Shown piece by piece: positions 32,881-41,657 of a DNA stretch of 64,000 nucleotides. The stretch is from VRUE01 sp963753245 (GTDB lineage Bacteria > Actinomycetota > Thermoleophilia > Solirubrobacterales > 70-9): positions 124,001-188,000 of the forward strand of contig CAVWBK010000005.1 of assembly GCA_963753245.1 (NCBI GenBank). The letters are read 5' to 3'. The notes beneath the pieces are model-generated. The model was not told the origin of the DNA. It was given only the letters and a program-made list of their open reading frames with translations, and did no database searches. The stretch's first letter is position 1. The number at the start of each line of letters is the position of its first letter. A program made the position numbers and the translations under genes.

Positions 32881-34065
32881 ATGCCCAGCACAGTCATCCT
32901 CGGAACCGCACGAACCCCCTTCGGCAAGATGGGCGGCGCCCTCTCCTCTCTCGATGCCACTGAGCTCGGCGGCCAAGTGATCGAGGCCGCCCTGCAGCGC
33001 TCCGGGGTCGCCCCCGAGCAGGTCGAGCAGGTCCTCTTCGGCCAGGTCCTCCAGGCCGGCCAGGGCCAGATCCCTTCGCGCCAGGCTCAGATCAAGGGTG
33101 GCATCCCCAAGGAGGTCCCCTCGGAGACGATCAACAAGGTCTGCGCGTCGGGAATGCGCACGATCGGGATCGCCGATCAGGCCATCCGCGCCGGTGACAC
33201 CGAGCTCGCTGTCACCGGCGGCATGGAGTCGATGAGCAAGGCGCCCTACCTCCTGCCCGGCGCTCGCTTCGGCTTCCGCATGGGCGACGTCGAGGCGATC
33301 GACGCGATGACCCACGATGGCCTCACCAACCCCTTCACCGAGAAGCAGATGATCAACGAGGCCAGCGAGGTCTCCAATGAGCTCGAGATCACCCGCGCCG
33401 ATATGGACCGCTTTGCCGAGCGCTCCCACCGGCTCGCCGCCGAGGCGACCGACGCCGGTCGGCTCGCCGATGAGATCGTCGGCGTCACGGTCAGGTCGCG
33501 CAAGGGCGAGCACACGGTTGAGGCCGACGAGGCGATCCGTCCCGACACCACGATCGAGACGCTCGCCAAGCTCAGGGCGATCGGCGGCGAGCAGGCGACC
33601 CACACGGCCGGCAACGCTCCTGGCGTCAACGACGGTGCCGGCGCGATCGTCGTTGCCTCCGAGGAGTGGGCCGATCGGGAGGGGCGCGCGCCGTTGGCGC
33701 GGATTCTTTCCTATGGCACCGTCGCCGATGACTTCGCCTACCTTGCAAAGACCCCGGCCAACGCCGCCCGCCAGGCGCTCGAGAAGATCGGCAAGAGCCC
33801 TGCGGACGTCGACCTCTGGGAGATCAACGAGGCCTTCGCCTCGGTTGCCCTCAACTCGGTGCGGATGCTCGGCGTCGAGGAGGAGAAGGTCAACGTCAAC
33901 GGTGGTGCGATCGCCCTCGGTCACCCGATCGGCGCCTCGGGCTCGCGGATCGTCGGCGCCCTGGTCCACGAGCTCCGACGCCGCGGTGGGGGCCTGGGAG
34001 TCGCCGCGATTTGCAGCGGCGGTGGACAGGGTGATGCGATCGTGGTTGAGGTCAACGGCTCCTGA
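32881..34065 (+). CDS. Acetyl-CoA C-acetyltransferase (thiolase)
   Basis: 394 residues from ATG 32881. The acyl-accepting nucleophile is Cys88 in NKVCASGMRTIGIADQ. The catalytic His is in ALGHPIGASGSRIVGALVHE, and the second Cys is in AAICSGGGQGDAIVVEV. Length and motifs fit the degradative/biosynthetic thiolase class (PhaA/AtoB/FadA). It likely supplies or cleaves acetoacetyl-CoA in the acyl-CoA catabolic set around it. The HAD phosphatase gene follows 19 bp later. Confidence 0.93.
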   Translation: MPSTVILGTARTPFGKMGGALSSLDATELGGQVIEAALQRSGVAPEQVEQVLFGQVLQAGQGQIPSRQAQIKGGIPKEVPSETINKVCASGMRTIGIADQAIRAGDTELAVTGGMESMSKAPYLLPGARFGFRMGDVEAIDAMTHDGLTNPFTEKQMINEASEVSNELEITRADMDRFAERSHRLAAEATDAGRLADEIVGVTVRSRKGEHTVEADEAIRPDTTIETLAKLRAIGGEQATHTAGNAPGVNDGAGAIVVASEEWADREGRAPLARILSYGTVADDFAYLAKTPANAARQALEKIGKSPADVDLWEINEAFASVALNSVRMLGVEEEKVNVNGGAIALGHPIGASGSRIVGALVHELRRRGGGLGVAAICSGGGQGDAIVVEVNGS

Positions 34066-34084
34066 GGGAGATCGAAGCGCGGCC

Positions 34085-34840
34085 ATGTCTGGCGCGGCGG
34101 CCTTCTTTGACCTAGATAAGACCCTGATGGCGGGGTCCTCGGGAATGCCCTTCGCCCGGGTCGCCGCCGCCCACGGGATCGTCAGCCGCCGCCAGCTCAT
34201 GCGCTGGGGGGTCGAGCATTTGCGCTACCGCCTGCGCGGAACCACCGATGAGCGCACCACCGAGGTGCTAAAGCAGGCGCGGGCGCTGATCTCCGGAGTC
34301 CCGGCCCGTGACCTCGAGCGGATGAACCCCGCGGTCCTGGCGGCGATCCTGCCGCGCATCTATCCCCAGATGCTGAAGGAGGTCCACGCCCACCAGGACG
34401 CCGGGCGGGCGACGTTCATCATCAGCGCCGCCGGCAACGGTGTGGTCGAGCCGCTCGCCATGGTGCTCGGTTTCGATGGCGGCATCGGCACTCGGTATCA
34501 GGTCGACGCCCTCGGCGCCTTCACCGGGCGCTTTGAGGGCCCGTTTGTGTATGGGCCCGGCAAGGTCGAGGCGATGCGCGCCTTCGCCGCTCAACACGAG
34601 ATCGATCTGGCGCTCTCCTATGCCTACTCGGACTCGCTCTCAGATCTACCGATGCTCGAGTCGGTCGGCCACCCGGTCGCCGTCAACCCCGATCCGGCCC
34701 TGGCCGCGATCGCCAGGCGCGAGGGCTGGCAGGTGATGCGCTTTGAGCGGCTCGGGCGGCGTCTGGCGATCGGCGCCGCGGCGCTGCTCGCCGCGGCGCT
34801 CGGTTGGGGCGGTTCGCGCTTCGCCGCGCGTCGGGCCTAG
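34085..34840 (+). CDS. HAD-IB family phosphatase with C-terminal membrane anchor
   Basis: 251 residues from ATG 34085. Motif I is FFDLDKTLM (D-x-D-K-T), motif II includes FIISAAGNGVVEPL, and motif III/IV is YAYSDSLSDLPMLESVGHPV with NPDPALAAIARREGW. This is the SerB/CicA-like IB class. The last ~25 residues (LAIGAAALLAAALGWGGSRF) form a hydrophobic helix, so the protein is probably membrane attached with the phosphatase in the cytoplasm. A phospholipid or phosphorylated polyprenol-type substrate is possible. It lies 10 bp before the mutase gene. Confidence 0.85.
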   Translation: MSGAAAFFDLDKTLMAGSSGMPFARVAAAHGIVSRRQLMRWGVEHLRYRLRGTTDERTTEVLKQARALISGVPARDLERMNPAVLAAILPRIYPQMLKEVHAHQDAGRATFIISAAGNGVVEPLAMVLGFDGGIGTRYQVDALGAFTGRFEGPFVYGPGKVEAMRAFAAQHEIDLALSYAYSDSLSDLPMLESVGHPVAVNPDPALAAIARREGWQVMRFERLGRRLAIGAAALLAAALGWGGSRFAARRA

Positions 34841-34850
34841 ACTCTGATCC

Positions 34851-36473
34851 ATGGCGATTGAGCCGCGTCAGCGGCCCGAGTTCAAGCAGCGCGAGGCCGA
34901 GTTCTCGACGATGTCGGGTCACCCGGTTGAGCCCCTCTATGGCGCTGAGGACAGCGCGCCGGGGGCCCAGGAGCGGATCGGTCGCCCGGGCGAGTATCCG
35001 TTCACCCGCGGGCCATACCCCTCGATGTACCGCGGTCGGCTCTGGACGATGCGCCAGTTCGCCGGCTTTGGCACGGTCGAGGAGACCAATCAGCGCTTCC
35101 ATTACCTGCTCGACCACGGCCAGACCGGGCTCTCGACCGCCTTCGACATGCCGACCCTGATGGGATATGACTCAGATCACGTCCGCAGCCTCGGTGAGGT
35201 TGGTCGCGAGGGGGTTGCCGTCGACAGCCTCGACGACATGGAGCAGCTATTTGAGGGCATCCCGCTGGGCGCGGTCAGCACCTCGATGACGATCAACGCA
35301 CCGGCGGCAATCCTGCTCGCCTTCTACGTTTTGGTCGGCGAGAGCCAGGGCGTGTCGGCCGAGAAGCTTGCCGGCACGATCCAGACCGACATCCTCAAGG
35401 AGTACATCGCCCAGAAGGAGTGGTGCTTTCCGATCGAACCGGCGATGCGGCTGGTCACCGACATGATCGAGTGGTGCTCGCAGAAGATGCCGCGCTGGCA
35501 CCCGGTCTCGATCTCCGGCTACCACATCCGCGAGGCCGGATCGACCGCCCAGCAGGAGCTCGCCTTCACGCTCAAGGACGGTTTCACCTACGTCGAGCGG
35601 GCGCTTGAGCGTGGCCTCGACATCGACGACTTCGCCCCGCGGCTCTCCTTTTTCTTCAACGCCCACATCGACTTCTTCGAGGAGATCGCCAAGTACCGCG
35701 CGGCGCGGCGGATCTGGGCGCGCGAGATGCGCGACACCTACGGTGCCAAGCGCGAGGAGTCGATGCGGTTGCGTTTTCACGCCCAGACCGCCGGCGTCTC
35801 GCTGACCGCCCAGCAGCCGCTCAACAATGTCGTTCGCACCTCGATCGAGGCCCTGGCGGCGGTCCTCGGCGGTACCCAGTCGCTGCACACAAACTCCTTC
35901 GACGAGGCCCTGGCCCTGCCCACCGAGGAGGCGGTCACGGTGGCGCTGCGCACCCAGCAGATCATCGCCTTCGAGTCGGGGGCGCCGAACACGCCGGACC
36001 CGCTGGGCGGCTCCTGGTTCATCGAGAAGCTGACCGACGAGATGGAGGCCGCGGCCTATGACTACTTCGCCCGCATCGATGAGCTCGGCGGCATGGTCGA
36101 GGCGATTCGCCGCAACTTCCCCCAGCGCGAGATCGCCGACGCCGCCTTTGACTATCAGCGTCAGCTCGACCAGCGCCAGCGGATCGTCGTCGGTGTCAAC
36201 GACTTCGTCGAGGAGAACGAAGACCCGACCCCGATCCTGCGCATCGACCCGGCGCTTGAAGGCAAGCAGGCCGATCGTCTGGCGGCGACTCGGGCGGCGC
36301 GAGACGCAGCCGCCGCCGAGCGCTCGCTGAGCGAGCTGAAGCGAGTCGCCGCCACCGATGAGAACCTGATGCCGTCGATCATCGCCGCCGCCCGGGCCCG
36401 GGCAACCGAGGGCGAGATAATCGCGACGCTGCAGGAGGTATTCGGGGTCTACACCGAGTCGCCGGTCTTTTAG
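34851..36473 (+). CDS. Methylmalonyl-CoA mutase large subunit (lacks B12 domain)
   Basis: 540 residues: the TIM-barrel substrate domain only. Substrate motifs are GLSTAFDMPTLMGYDSDH (Tyr as in methylmalonyl-CoA mutase, not isobutyryl-CoA mutase), GTIQTDILKEYIAQKE and PVSISGYHIREAGSTAQQEL, the Tyr-His pair that sits over the corrin. The cobalamin-binding domain is on a separate 143-aa gene just downstream, a split architecture found in archaea and some actinobacteria. Together they interconvert methylmalonyl-CoA and succinyl-CoA; ethylmalonyl-CoA or isobutyryl-CoA mutase activity is not excluded. MeaB is at 24.1 kb. Confidence 0.9.
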   Translation: MAIEPRQRPEFKQREAEFSTMSGHPVEPLYGAEDSAPGAQERIGRPGEYPFTRGPYPSMYRGRLWTMRQFAGFGTVEETNQRFHYLLDHGQTGLSTAFDMPTLMGYDSDHVRSLGEVGREGVAVDSLDDMEQLFEGIPLGAVSTSMTINAPAAILLAFYVLVGESQGVSAEKLAGTIQTDILKEYIAQKEWCFPIEPAMRLVTDMIEWCSQKMPRWHPVSISGYHIREAGSTAQQELAFTLKDGFTYVERALERGLDIDDFAPRLSFFFNAHIDFFEEIAKYRAARRIWAREMRDTYGAKREESMRLRFHAQTAGVSLTAQQPLNNVVRTSIEALAAVLGGTQSLHTNSFDEALALPTEEAVTVALRTQQIIAFESGAPNTPDPLGGSWFIEKLTDEMEAAAYDYFARIDELGGMVEAIRRNFPQREIADAAFDYQRQLDQRQRIVVGVNDFVEENEDPTPILRIDPALEGKQADRLAATRAARDAAAAERSLSELKRVAATDENLMPSIIAAARARATEGEIIATLQEVFGVYTESPVF

Positions 36474-36539
36474 TCGCGGCGATCAGCAGGCCGCAATCGC
36501 TCGCTCCCCGGGCGGGCATTTCTCGCCCAGGCGCTAGGC

Positions 36540-36971
36540 TTGCCGGCGCTCGTGGAGGCTGCAACAGCAAGAAAGATTCGTGTCGTCGTCGCCAAGCCCG
36601 GCCTCGACGGTCACGATCGGGGCGCCAAGATCATCGCCAGGGCGCTGCGCGATGCGGGAATGGAGGTGATCTACACCGGCCTGCACCAGACACCCGAGCA
36701 GATCGCCGAGACGGTAATTCAGGAGGACGCCGACGCGGTCGGGCTCTCGATCCTCTCCGGCGCCCACATGACCCTGGTGCCACGGGTGGTCGCCCTGCTC
36801 TCCGAGCAGGGCGTCGATGACGTCCTGGTCACCGTCGGGGGGACGATTCCCGCCGAGGACATCCCCGAGCTGAAGCGGCTCGGCGTCGCTGAGGTATTTA
36901 CCCCCGGAGCGGGTACCGATGAGATCGTCGAGTTCATCCGCGCCGGCGCCCTCGAGCGCCACGCGGGGTGA
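36540..36971 (+). CDS. Cobalamin-binding subunit of methylmalonyl-CoA mutase
   Basis: 143 residues, TTG start; a GTG at 36552 is the alternative. The base-off cobalamin motif is intact: KPGLDGHDRGAKIIARALRD (D-x-H-x-x-G, His to cobalt), then VGLSILSGAHMTLVPRV (SxL) and LVTVGGTIPAEDIPELKRLG (GG). Length equals the C-terminal B12 domain of fused mutases. It pairs with the large subunit 66 bp upstream. The gap contains no obvious promoter. Confidence 0.92.
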   Translation: MPALVEAATARKIRVVVAKPGLDGHDRGAKIIARALRDAGMEVIYTGLHQTPEQIAETVIQEDADAVGLSILSGAHMTLVPRVVALLSEQGVDDVLVTVGGTIPAEDIPELKRLGVAEVFTPGAGTDEIVEFIRAGALERHAG

Positions 36972-37007
36972 TGAAGAGCACACTTTCAAAGAGCACATTG
37001 CGGCCCG

Positions 37008-37014
37008 TATAGAT
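37008..37014 (+). promoter_or_regulatory. Candidate -10 element of the etfBA promoter
   Basis: TATAGAT, with TTCAAA (36985-36990) 17 bp upstream as a weak -35. Transcription would begin near 37020, within the adjoining palindrome. Confidence 0.4.
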
Positions 37015-37017
37015 AGA

Positions 37018-37041
37018 CTGATTGACTGGTCAGTCAACCAG
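37018..37041. promoter_or_regulatory. 24-bp palindrome upstream of etfB (TetR-type candidate operator)
   Basis: The arms are CTG-a-TTGACTG (37018-37028) and CAGTCAA-c-CAG (37031-37041) around GT, with 10 of 11 positions complementary. The palindrome lies just after a TATAGAT box and 28 bp before the TTG start of etfB. Its symmetry suits a TetR-family fatty-acid or acyl-CoA-responsive repressor; which one is unknown. Confidence 0.6.
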
Positions 37042-37055
37042 AGAAAACCAAGCCC

Positions 37056-37062
37056 AAGGAGG
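37056..37062 (+). promoter_or_regulatory. Ribosome binding site supporting the TTG start of etfB
   Basis: AAGGAGG, 7 nt before TTG 37070. It fixes the start at the conserved LKICVLVKEV. Confidence 0.75.
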
Positions 37063-37069
37063 CTTTAAG

Positions 37070-37861
37070 TTGAAGATCTGCGTCCTGGTCAAGGAGGTTC
37101 CGGACGCCGCCGTTCAGAAGCGCATCGACCCCAGCACGATGCGACTGGACCGTGGTGGCGAGAAGAACCTCAACCCCTTCGATACTCACGCGATTGAGGC
37201 TGCAATGCAGATCAAGGAGGGCGGCGCGATTCCGGTCGAGGAGGTCGTCGCGGTGACGATGGGCCCCGACTCCGCCGTCCGCGCTCTGCACAAGGCGGTC
37301 GCACTTGGCGCCGATCGCTCCGTTCACCTCTCCGATCAGGCGCTCTCGGGCTCCGATGTCTGCGCCACCGGCTACTCGCTGGCCAAGGTGCTTGAGGCTG
37401 AGAGCCCGGACCTCGTCCTGCTCGGCCAGCAGTCTGATGACGGCGAGTGCTACACGATCGGCGCGGTCGTCGCCGATCACCTCAAGATGCCCTCGCTGAC
37501 TCAGGTGATCAAGATCGACGTCGCCGACGGCAAGCTGCGCTGCGAGCGCCAGGCCGAGTACGGCTATGACACGGTCGAGATCGAGCTGCCCGCGGTGATC
37601 AGCGTCGGCGACGCGATCAACGAGCCGCGCTACCCGAGCCTGAAGGCGATCATGGGCGCCAAGAAAAAACCGCTCGACGCGAAGGCGACCGGCGAGGTCG
37701 GCATCGAGGCCAGCATGGTCGGTGAGGGCGGTTCTAAAACATCGGTACTCGGACTCAACCCGCCGCCCGCCAAAGAGGCCGGCGAGATCATCGAGGACGA
37801 GGACACAAACGAGACGGTCGAAAAGATCGTCGCCTGGCTTGACGAGAGGAAGCTGATCTAG
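37070..37861 (+). CDS. etfB: Electron transfer flavoprotein subunit beta
   Basis: 263 residues from TTG 37070, set by a perfect ribosome binding site. The start LKICVLVKEVPDAAVQKRID is the classical ETF-beta N-terminus. The AMP-binding region is in LVLLGQQSDDGECYTIGAVV, and GYDTVEIELPAVISVGDAIN, then EPRYPSLKAIMGAKKKPL (beta signature). It is immediately followed by etfA. ETF collects electrons from acyl-CoA dehydrogenases. A 24-bp palindrome in its promoter suggests repression by a TetR-like protein. Confidence 0.95.
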   Translation: MKICVLVKEVPDAAVQKRIDPSTMRLDRGGEKNLNPFDTHAIEAAMQIKEGGAIPVEEVVAVTMGPDSAVRALHKAVALGADRSVHLSDQALSGSDVCATGYSLAKVLEAESPDLVLLGQQSDDGECYTIGAVVADHLKMPSLTQVIKIDVADGKLRCERQAEYGYDTVEIELPAVISVGDAINEPRYPSLKAIMGAKKKPLDAKATGEVGIEASMVGEGGSKTSVLGLNPPPAKEAGEIIEDEDTNETVEKIVAWLDERKLI

Positions 37862-38836
37862 ATGGCAGGCATCCTGACCTACGCCCTGCACGACGACGAG
37901 GGCAACTTCAACAAGAACTCACTCGGGGCGATCTCCGAGGCGGCCAAGCTGGCCGGCGAGATCGGCGGCGACGCCGGCGTGATGGTCGTCGGCGATATCG
38001 GCGACGAGGCCTGCGCGGCGCTTGGCAACTACGGCGCGACCAAGGTCTATCGGGCCAAGGCCGTGCCCGAGGGTCTGGCCCAGCCGATCGTCGACGCGAT
38101 GGCGAAGGTGATTGCCGATGAGGGTTTCGGCTACGCGCTGTTTGGCGGCGGCCTGCTTGGCTTTGAGATCGGCGCCGGGCTGACCGCGCGCCTCAATGCC
38201 GGCGTGACGATGGAGGTGACGAAGGTCAAAGTGCAGGATGGCAAGCTGGTCGCCGAGCGGCCGATCCTGCAGGACTCTCAGATCGCCGACGTCGGATACG
38301 TCGCCGAGCCGGGGATCATCATCGGTCGCCTCAACGCATTTGACACCAAGGAGACCGGCGGTAGCGCCGAGCTGATCGATGTCGAGGTCGAGCTCTCGCC
38401 CTGGTCGACGAAGGCGACCATGGTCCAACGCGGCGAGCAGCGCGGCGCCGACGTCAACATCGAGGACGCCGACATCCTGGTCGGCGGCGGTCGAGGTCTG
38501 GGCGCCAAAGAGGGCTTCGGTCTTTGTGAGGAACTGGCTGAGTCGATGGGCGGCGCCGTCGCCGCGACCCGCGCCGTGGTCGATGCTGGCTGGTACCCAT
38601 ACGCGGCCCAGATCGGCCAGACCGGCAAGACGGTCGCCCCGAAACTCTATCTGGCCGCCGGCATCTCGGGCGCGATCCAGCACAAGGTCGGGATGCAGAG
38701 CTCGGAGAACATCCTGGCGATCAACAAGGATCAAAACGCGCCGATCTTCGAGTTCTCCGACCTCGGCGTGGTCGGGGATCTGCACAAGATCCTCCCCAAG
38801 CTGACCGAGGCGATCAAAGCCAAGAAGGGCGGCTGA
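37862..38836 (+). CDS. etfA: Electron transfer flavoprotein subunit alpha
   Basis: 324 residues, ATG directly after the etfB stop. The C-terminal FAD domain contains ADILVGGGRGLGAKEGFGLC, AAQIGQTGKTVAPKLYLAAG, ISGAIQHKVGMQSSENILAI and NKDQNAPIFEFSDLGVVGDL, the standard FAD signature. The N-terminal domain is typical. It forms a heterodimer with etfB and delivers electrons to ETF-quinone oxidoreductase encoded next. Confidence 0.95.
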   Translation: MAGILTYALHDDEGNFNKNSLGAISEAAKLAGEIGGDAGVMVVGDIGDEACAALGNYGATKVYRAKAVPEGLAQPIVDAMAKVIADEGFGYALFGGGLLGFEIGAGLTARLNAGVTMEVTKVKVQDGKLVAERPILQDSQIADVGYVAEPGIIIGRLNAFDTKETGGSAELIDVEVELSPWSTKATMVQRGEQRGADVNIEDADILVGGGRGLGAKEGFGLCEELAESMGGAVAATRAVVDAGWYPYAAQIGQTGKTVAPKLYLAAGISGAIQHKVGMQSSENILAINKDQNAPIFEFSDLGVVGDLHKILPKLTEAIKAKKGG

Positions 38837-38876
38837 GCTTCGGCTCAGCCCCCGGACCCTTGCAAGGAGTCTGAGG

Positions 38877-40586
38877 ATGCCCGACTACGCCCCGATCGAA
38901 TTTCCGCCGCCCTTTGACAGCGCCGAGGTGATCGGCCCCCCGACCGACCCCGAGGAGGAGCGGATCGAGGTCGGCGTGGCAATCGTCGGCGGCGGCCCCG
39001 CCGGTCTGGCCTGCGCGAACAAATTGATGCAGTTGCTCGCGGCCGAGCCGGAGCTGACCGAGAAGCTCGGCGAAGTCCCAGTCGCGGTGATCGAGAAGGG
39101 CAAAGTGCCGGGCGCGCACCTGCTCTCCGGCGCCAACGTCGACCCATCGGCGCTGACCCGGCTGTTTCCCGATCTTGATCCGGCCGAGTGGCCGCCCGTT
39201 TACCAAGAGGTGACCAAGGACGCGACCTACTTTTTGACCTCAAAGAAAGCGTTCCCGCTGAAGCCGCCGCCGCCCAACTTCCGCAAAGAGGGCACCTACA
39301 CACTCTCGGTCTCAAAACTGGGCCGTTTCCTGGCCGAGAAAGCCGAAGAGGCGGGCGTCTACATACTCAGCGAGACCGCTGCGACCAAGCTGCTCGTCGA
39401 GGACCGGATCGTGAGGGGGGTGCGCTCGGGCGACCGCGGTCGCGGCAAGGATGGTGAGGAGCTTGGCAACTTCGAGCCGGGCTCCGATGTCGTCGCCAAG
39501 GCGACGGTTCTGGCCGAGGGCACGATCGGCCACCTCAGCTACGCCGCCTATGACTACTTCGGGATGCGCGAGGGCAGCGACCCGCAGGCCTGGGAGCTCG
39601 GGGTGAAGGAGATCTGGGAGGTTCCAAAGCCACTTGACCGCGTCATCCACACGCTCGGCTGGCCGTTGCGCTGGGGCGGTAAATACAAGGAGGCCGGCGG
39701 CAGCTTCATCTACCCGATGGGCGAGGACAAGATCTGCTTCGGCCTCGTCGTCGGGCTCGACACGACGGATGCCACCTTCTCGGTCCACGATGAGCTGCAG
39801 CGTTTCAAGGGGCACCCGTTCATCGCCAGGCTGATCGAGGGCGGCAAACGAGTCGGCTGGGGCGCGAAGACGATCCCATCCGGCGGCTACTGGGCATTGC
39901 CGAGGCGCTTCTCGGTGCCCGGCATGCTGGTCGCCGGCGACAACGCCGGGATGGTCAACATCGCCGAGCTGGCGGGCGTGCATTACGCGATGCACGCCGG
40001 GATGTTCGCGGCGGAAGCGATCGTCGAGTCGCTCAAGCAGGACATCGACTCGGTCAACTTCGAGGCCTACGACGGGATGATCCGCAATTCTGAGATCGAG
40101 AAGGACCTCTACAAGTCGCGCAACATGAAGCAGCCGCTGACCAAGGGCCTGATCAAGGGCGGGATCATCGCCAACGCGCTGGTCGCCAGCAAAGGCAACT
40201 TCCCGCCCGGGCACATGAAGGTCGAGGACAACGCCGAGCCGGCGGTCTTCATCGGCAACGCCTCGGAGCGCTATCCAAAGCCCGACAACGAGGTCACCTT
40301 CAACAAGCTCGACTCGGTCTTCCTCTCGGGCAACGCGACCCGCGATGACGCCCCCAACCACGTCCGCATCCAGACCAAGGTGCCGCGCGAGATCGCCCAG
40401 ACCTGGGTCTCGATGTGCCCGGCGCAGGTCTATGAGATCCCAGACGAGCAGCTCGAGAACGGCGCCCGCGAAGTCGATGTCCACGTGACCGCCTCAAACT
40501 GCGTGCAGTGCGGGGCGATCACGGCCAAGGGTGGGCGCCTGACGCTGCCCGAGGGCGGCGACGGCCCGCTTTACCAAGAGACCTAG
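38877..40586 (+). CDS. Electron transfer flavoprotein-ubiquinone oxidoreductase-like protein with an altered FeS site
   Basis: 569 residues. The FAD Rossmann motif VAIVGGGPAGLACANKLMQL starts near 37, and GAHLLSGANVDPSALTRLFP is typical of ETF-QO. The quinone/ETF portion includes SGGYWALPRRFSVPGMLVAG. The iron-sulphur domain has Cys514 (MCPAQVYEI), Cys542 and Cys545 (NCVQCGAITAKGG), but the fourth expected cysteine, at 548, is Ile. Canonical ETF-QO has NCxxCKTCDI here. It follows etfBA by 40 bp with AAGGAG upstream, so it is likely co-transcribed and moves electrons from ETF to menaquinone. Confidence 0.85.
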   Translation: MPDYAPIEFPPPFDSAEVIGPPTDPEEERIEVGVAIVGGGPAGLACANKLMQLLAAEPELTEKLGEVPVAVIEKGKVPGAHLLSGANVDPSALTRLFPDLDPAEWPPVYQEVTKDATYFLTSKKAFPLKPPPPNFRKEGTYTLSVSKLGRFLAEKAEEAGVYILSETAATKLLVEDRIVRGVRSGDRGRGKDGEELGNFEPGSDVVAKATVLAEGTIGHLSYAAYDYFGMREGSDPQAWELGVKEIWEVPKPLDRVIHTLGWPLRWGGKYKEAGGSFIYPMGEDKICFGLVVGLDTTDATFSVHDELQRFKGHPFIARLIEGGKRVGWGAKTIPSGGYWALPRRFSVPGMLVAGDNAGMVNIAELAGVHYAMHAGMFAAEAIVESLKQDIDSVNFEAYDGMIRNSEIEKDLYKSRNMKQPLTKGLIKGGIIANALVASKGNFPPGHMKVEDNAEPAVFIGNASERYPKPDNEVTFNKLDSVFLSGNATRDDAPNHVRIQTKVPREIAQTWVSMCPAQVYEIPDEQLENGAREVDVHVTASNCVQCGAITAKGGRLTLPEGGDGPLYQET

Positions 40587-40611
40587 GCGGCGCCGCCGCG
40601 GCGAGCACACA

Positions 40612-40644
40612 GGAGGGTCAGGGAGCCCCCTCGCCCGACCCTCC
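40612..40644 (+). terminator. Stem-loop after the ETF-QO gene
   Basis: GGAGGGTC(a)GGG (40612-40623) pairs with CCCGACCCTCC (40634-40644), an 11-bp stem with one bulged A and a 10-nt loop, 26 nt after the ETF-QO stop. No U-run follows. It plausibly ends the etfBA/ETF-QO unit. Confidence 0.5.
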
Positions 40645-40679
40645 CAGACCGCCTGGGGCGCTCTGGGAGGTTGTCGTGA

Positions 40680-41612
40680 ATGGCCCGCCCACCGGGGGGA
40701 GAGAACTTTCCTCGCCCGTGCCCCGTGTACGTTCTCGGCGTGCTCGCGCTCGGGATCGCTGCGGCTGTCGGGGCTTCGCTCCTCTACAACACCTCGATTG
40801 TTCTGCAGGCCCTGGAGGCGCGCGAGGTGCCCGGCGAGCACGCGCTGAGGCCCTCGCTGATCGGCAGGCTGGTGCGCAACCGCCGCTGGGTGGGGGCCAC
40901 CGCTCTCGGTTTCCTCGGTTGGCCGCTTGAGATCACGGCGCTCTTCCTGGCGCCGCTGACCGTCGTTCAGCCCTGTCTTGCCAGTGGCCTGATCCTCTTG
41001 CTCTGGCTCGGTGTGAAGAAGCTGGGTGAGGCGCCGGGGATGCGCGAGTTCGGCGCGGTCGCGGCGATCGTCGCCGGTGTCGCCGGGGTCGCCTGGGCGG
41101 CGCCGGCGCGCAGCACCGAACACGCCGGCGCGGTGGCGATCGGGTTGGCGCTGGCGCTGGTCGCGATTCCGATCGCGTTGCCCTACCTCTGGGGGCTCGG
41201 GCGGGGACGCCAGAGCGCGGCCGGGCTGCTGGCGGTGTTCAGCGCCGGCTGCGGTTATGCCTGGACCGCGATCGCGAGCAAGCTGCTCACCGATCAGCTC
41301 GCCGCCGGCGCGGTTTTGGTCGCCCTTGCCTGGTTGGCGACGGCGGCGGCCTCAGAGAGTCTGGCACTGCTCAGCGAGATGAGCGCCCTGCAGAGCCGCC
41401 CGGCGACCCGCGTGGCACCGGTCATGTTCGCGGTTCAGGTCCTGGTCCCGGTGCTCCTCGCGCCCCTGATCTTCAACGAGTCCTGGCGCACGACGCCGCT
41501 CGGCGGCGCCGCTTTGGTCGCCTTCATGGCGGTCGCGATCGCCGGCACGGTGCTCTTGGCGGGCTCGCGCGTGGTCGGCGCGGTGCTCGAGCGCGCCCAC
41601 GAGCAGAGCTGA
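40680..41612 (+). CDS. DMT-superfamily (EamA/NIPA-like) membrane transporter
   Basis: 310 residues from ATG 40680, preceded by GGGAGG with 9-nt spacing. Nine or ten hydrophobic segments, e.g. VYVLGVLALGIAAAVGASLL, ITALFLAPLTVVQPCLASGL, LILLLWLGVKKLG, VAIGLALALVAIPIALPYLW and FMAVAIAGTVLLAGS. The arrangement and 'LAPLTVVQPCLA' fit DMT/NIPA-like or YukH-type permeases. The substrate is unknown. It stands alone between a terminator-like hairpin and the sugar cluster. Confidence 0.75.
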   Translation: MARPPGGENFPRPCPVYVLGVLALGIAAAVGASLLYNTSIVLQALEAREVPGEHALRPSLIGRLVRNRRWVGATALGFLGWPLEITALFLAPLTVVQPCLASGLILLLWLGVKKLGEAPGMREFGAVAAIVAGVAGVAWAAPARSTEHAGAVAIGLALALVAIPIALPYLWGLGRGRQSAAGLLAVFSAGCGYAWTAIASKLLTDQLAAGAVLVALAWLATAAASESLALLSEMSALQSRPATRVAPVMFAVQVLVPVLLAPLIFNESWRTTPLGGAALVAFMAVAIAGTVLLAGSRVVGAVLERAHEQS

Positions 41613-41657
41613 TCGTCGCGATCTGAGTCTGCTGGCGCTGCTAGCCTCCCCGGCGCT

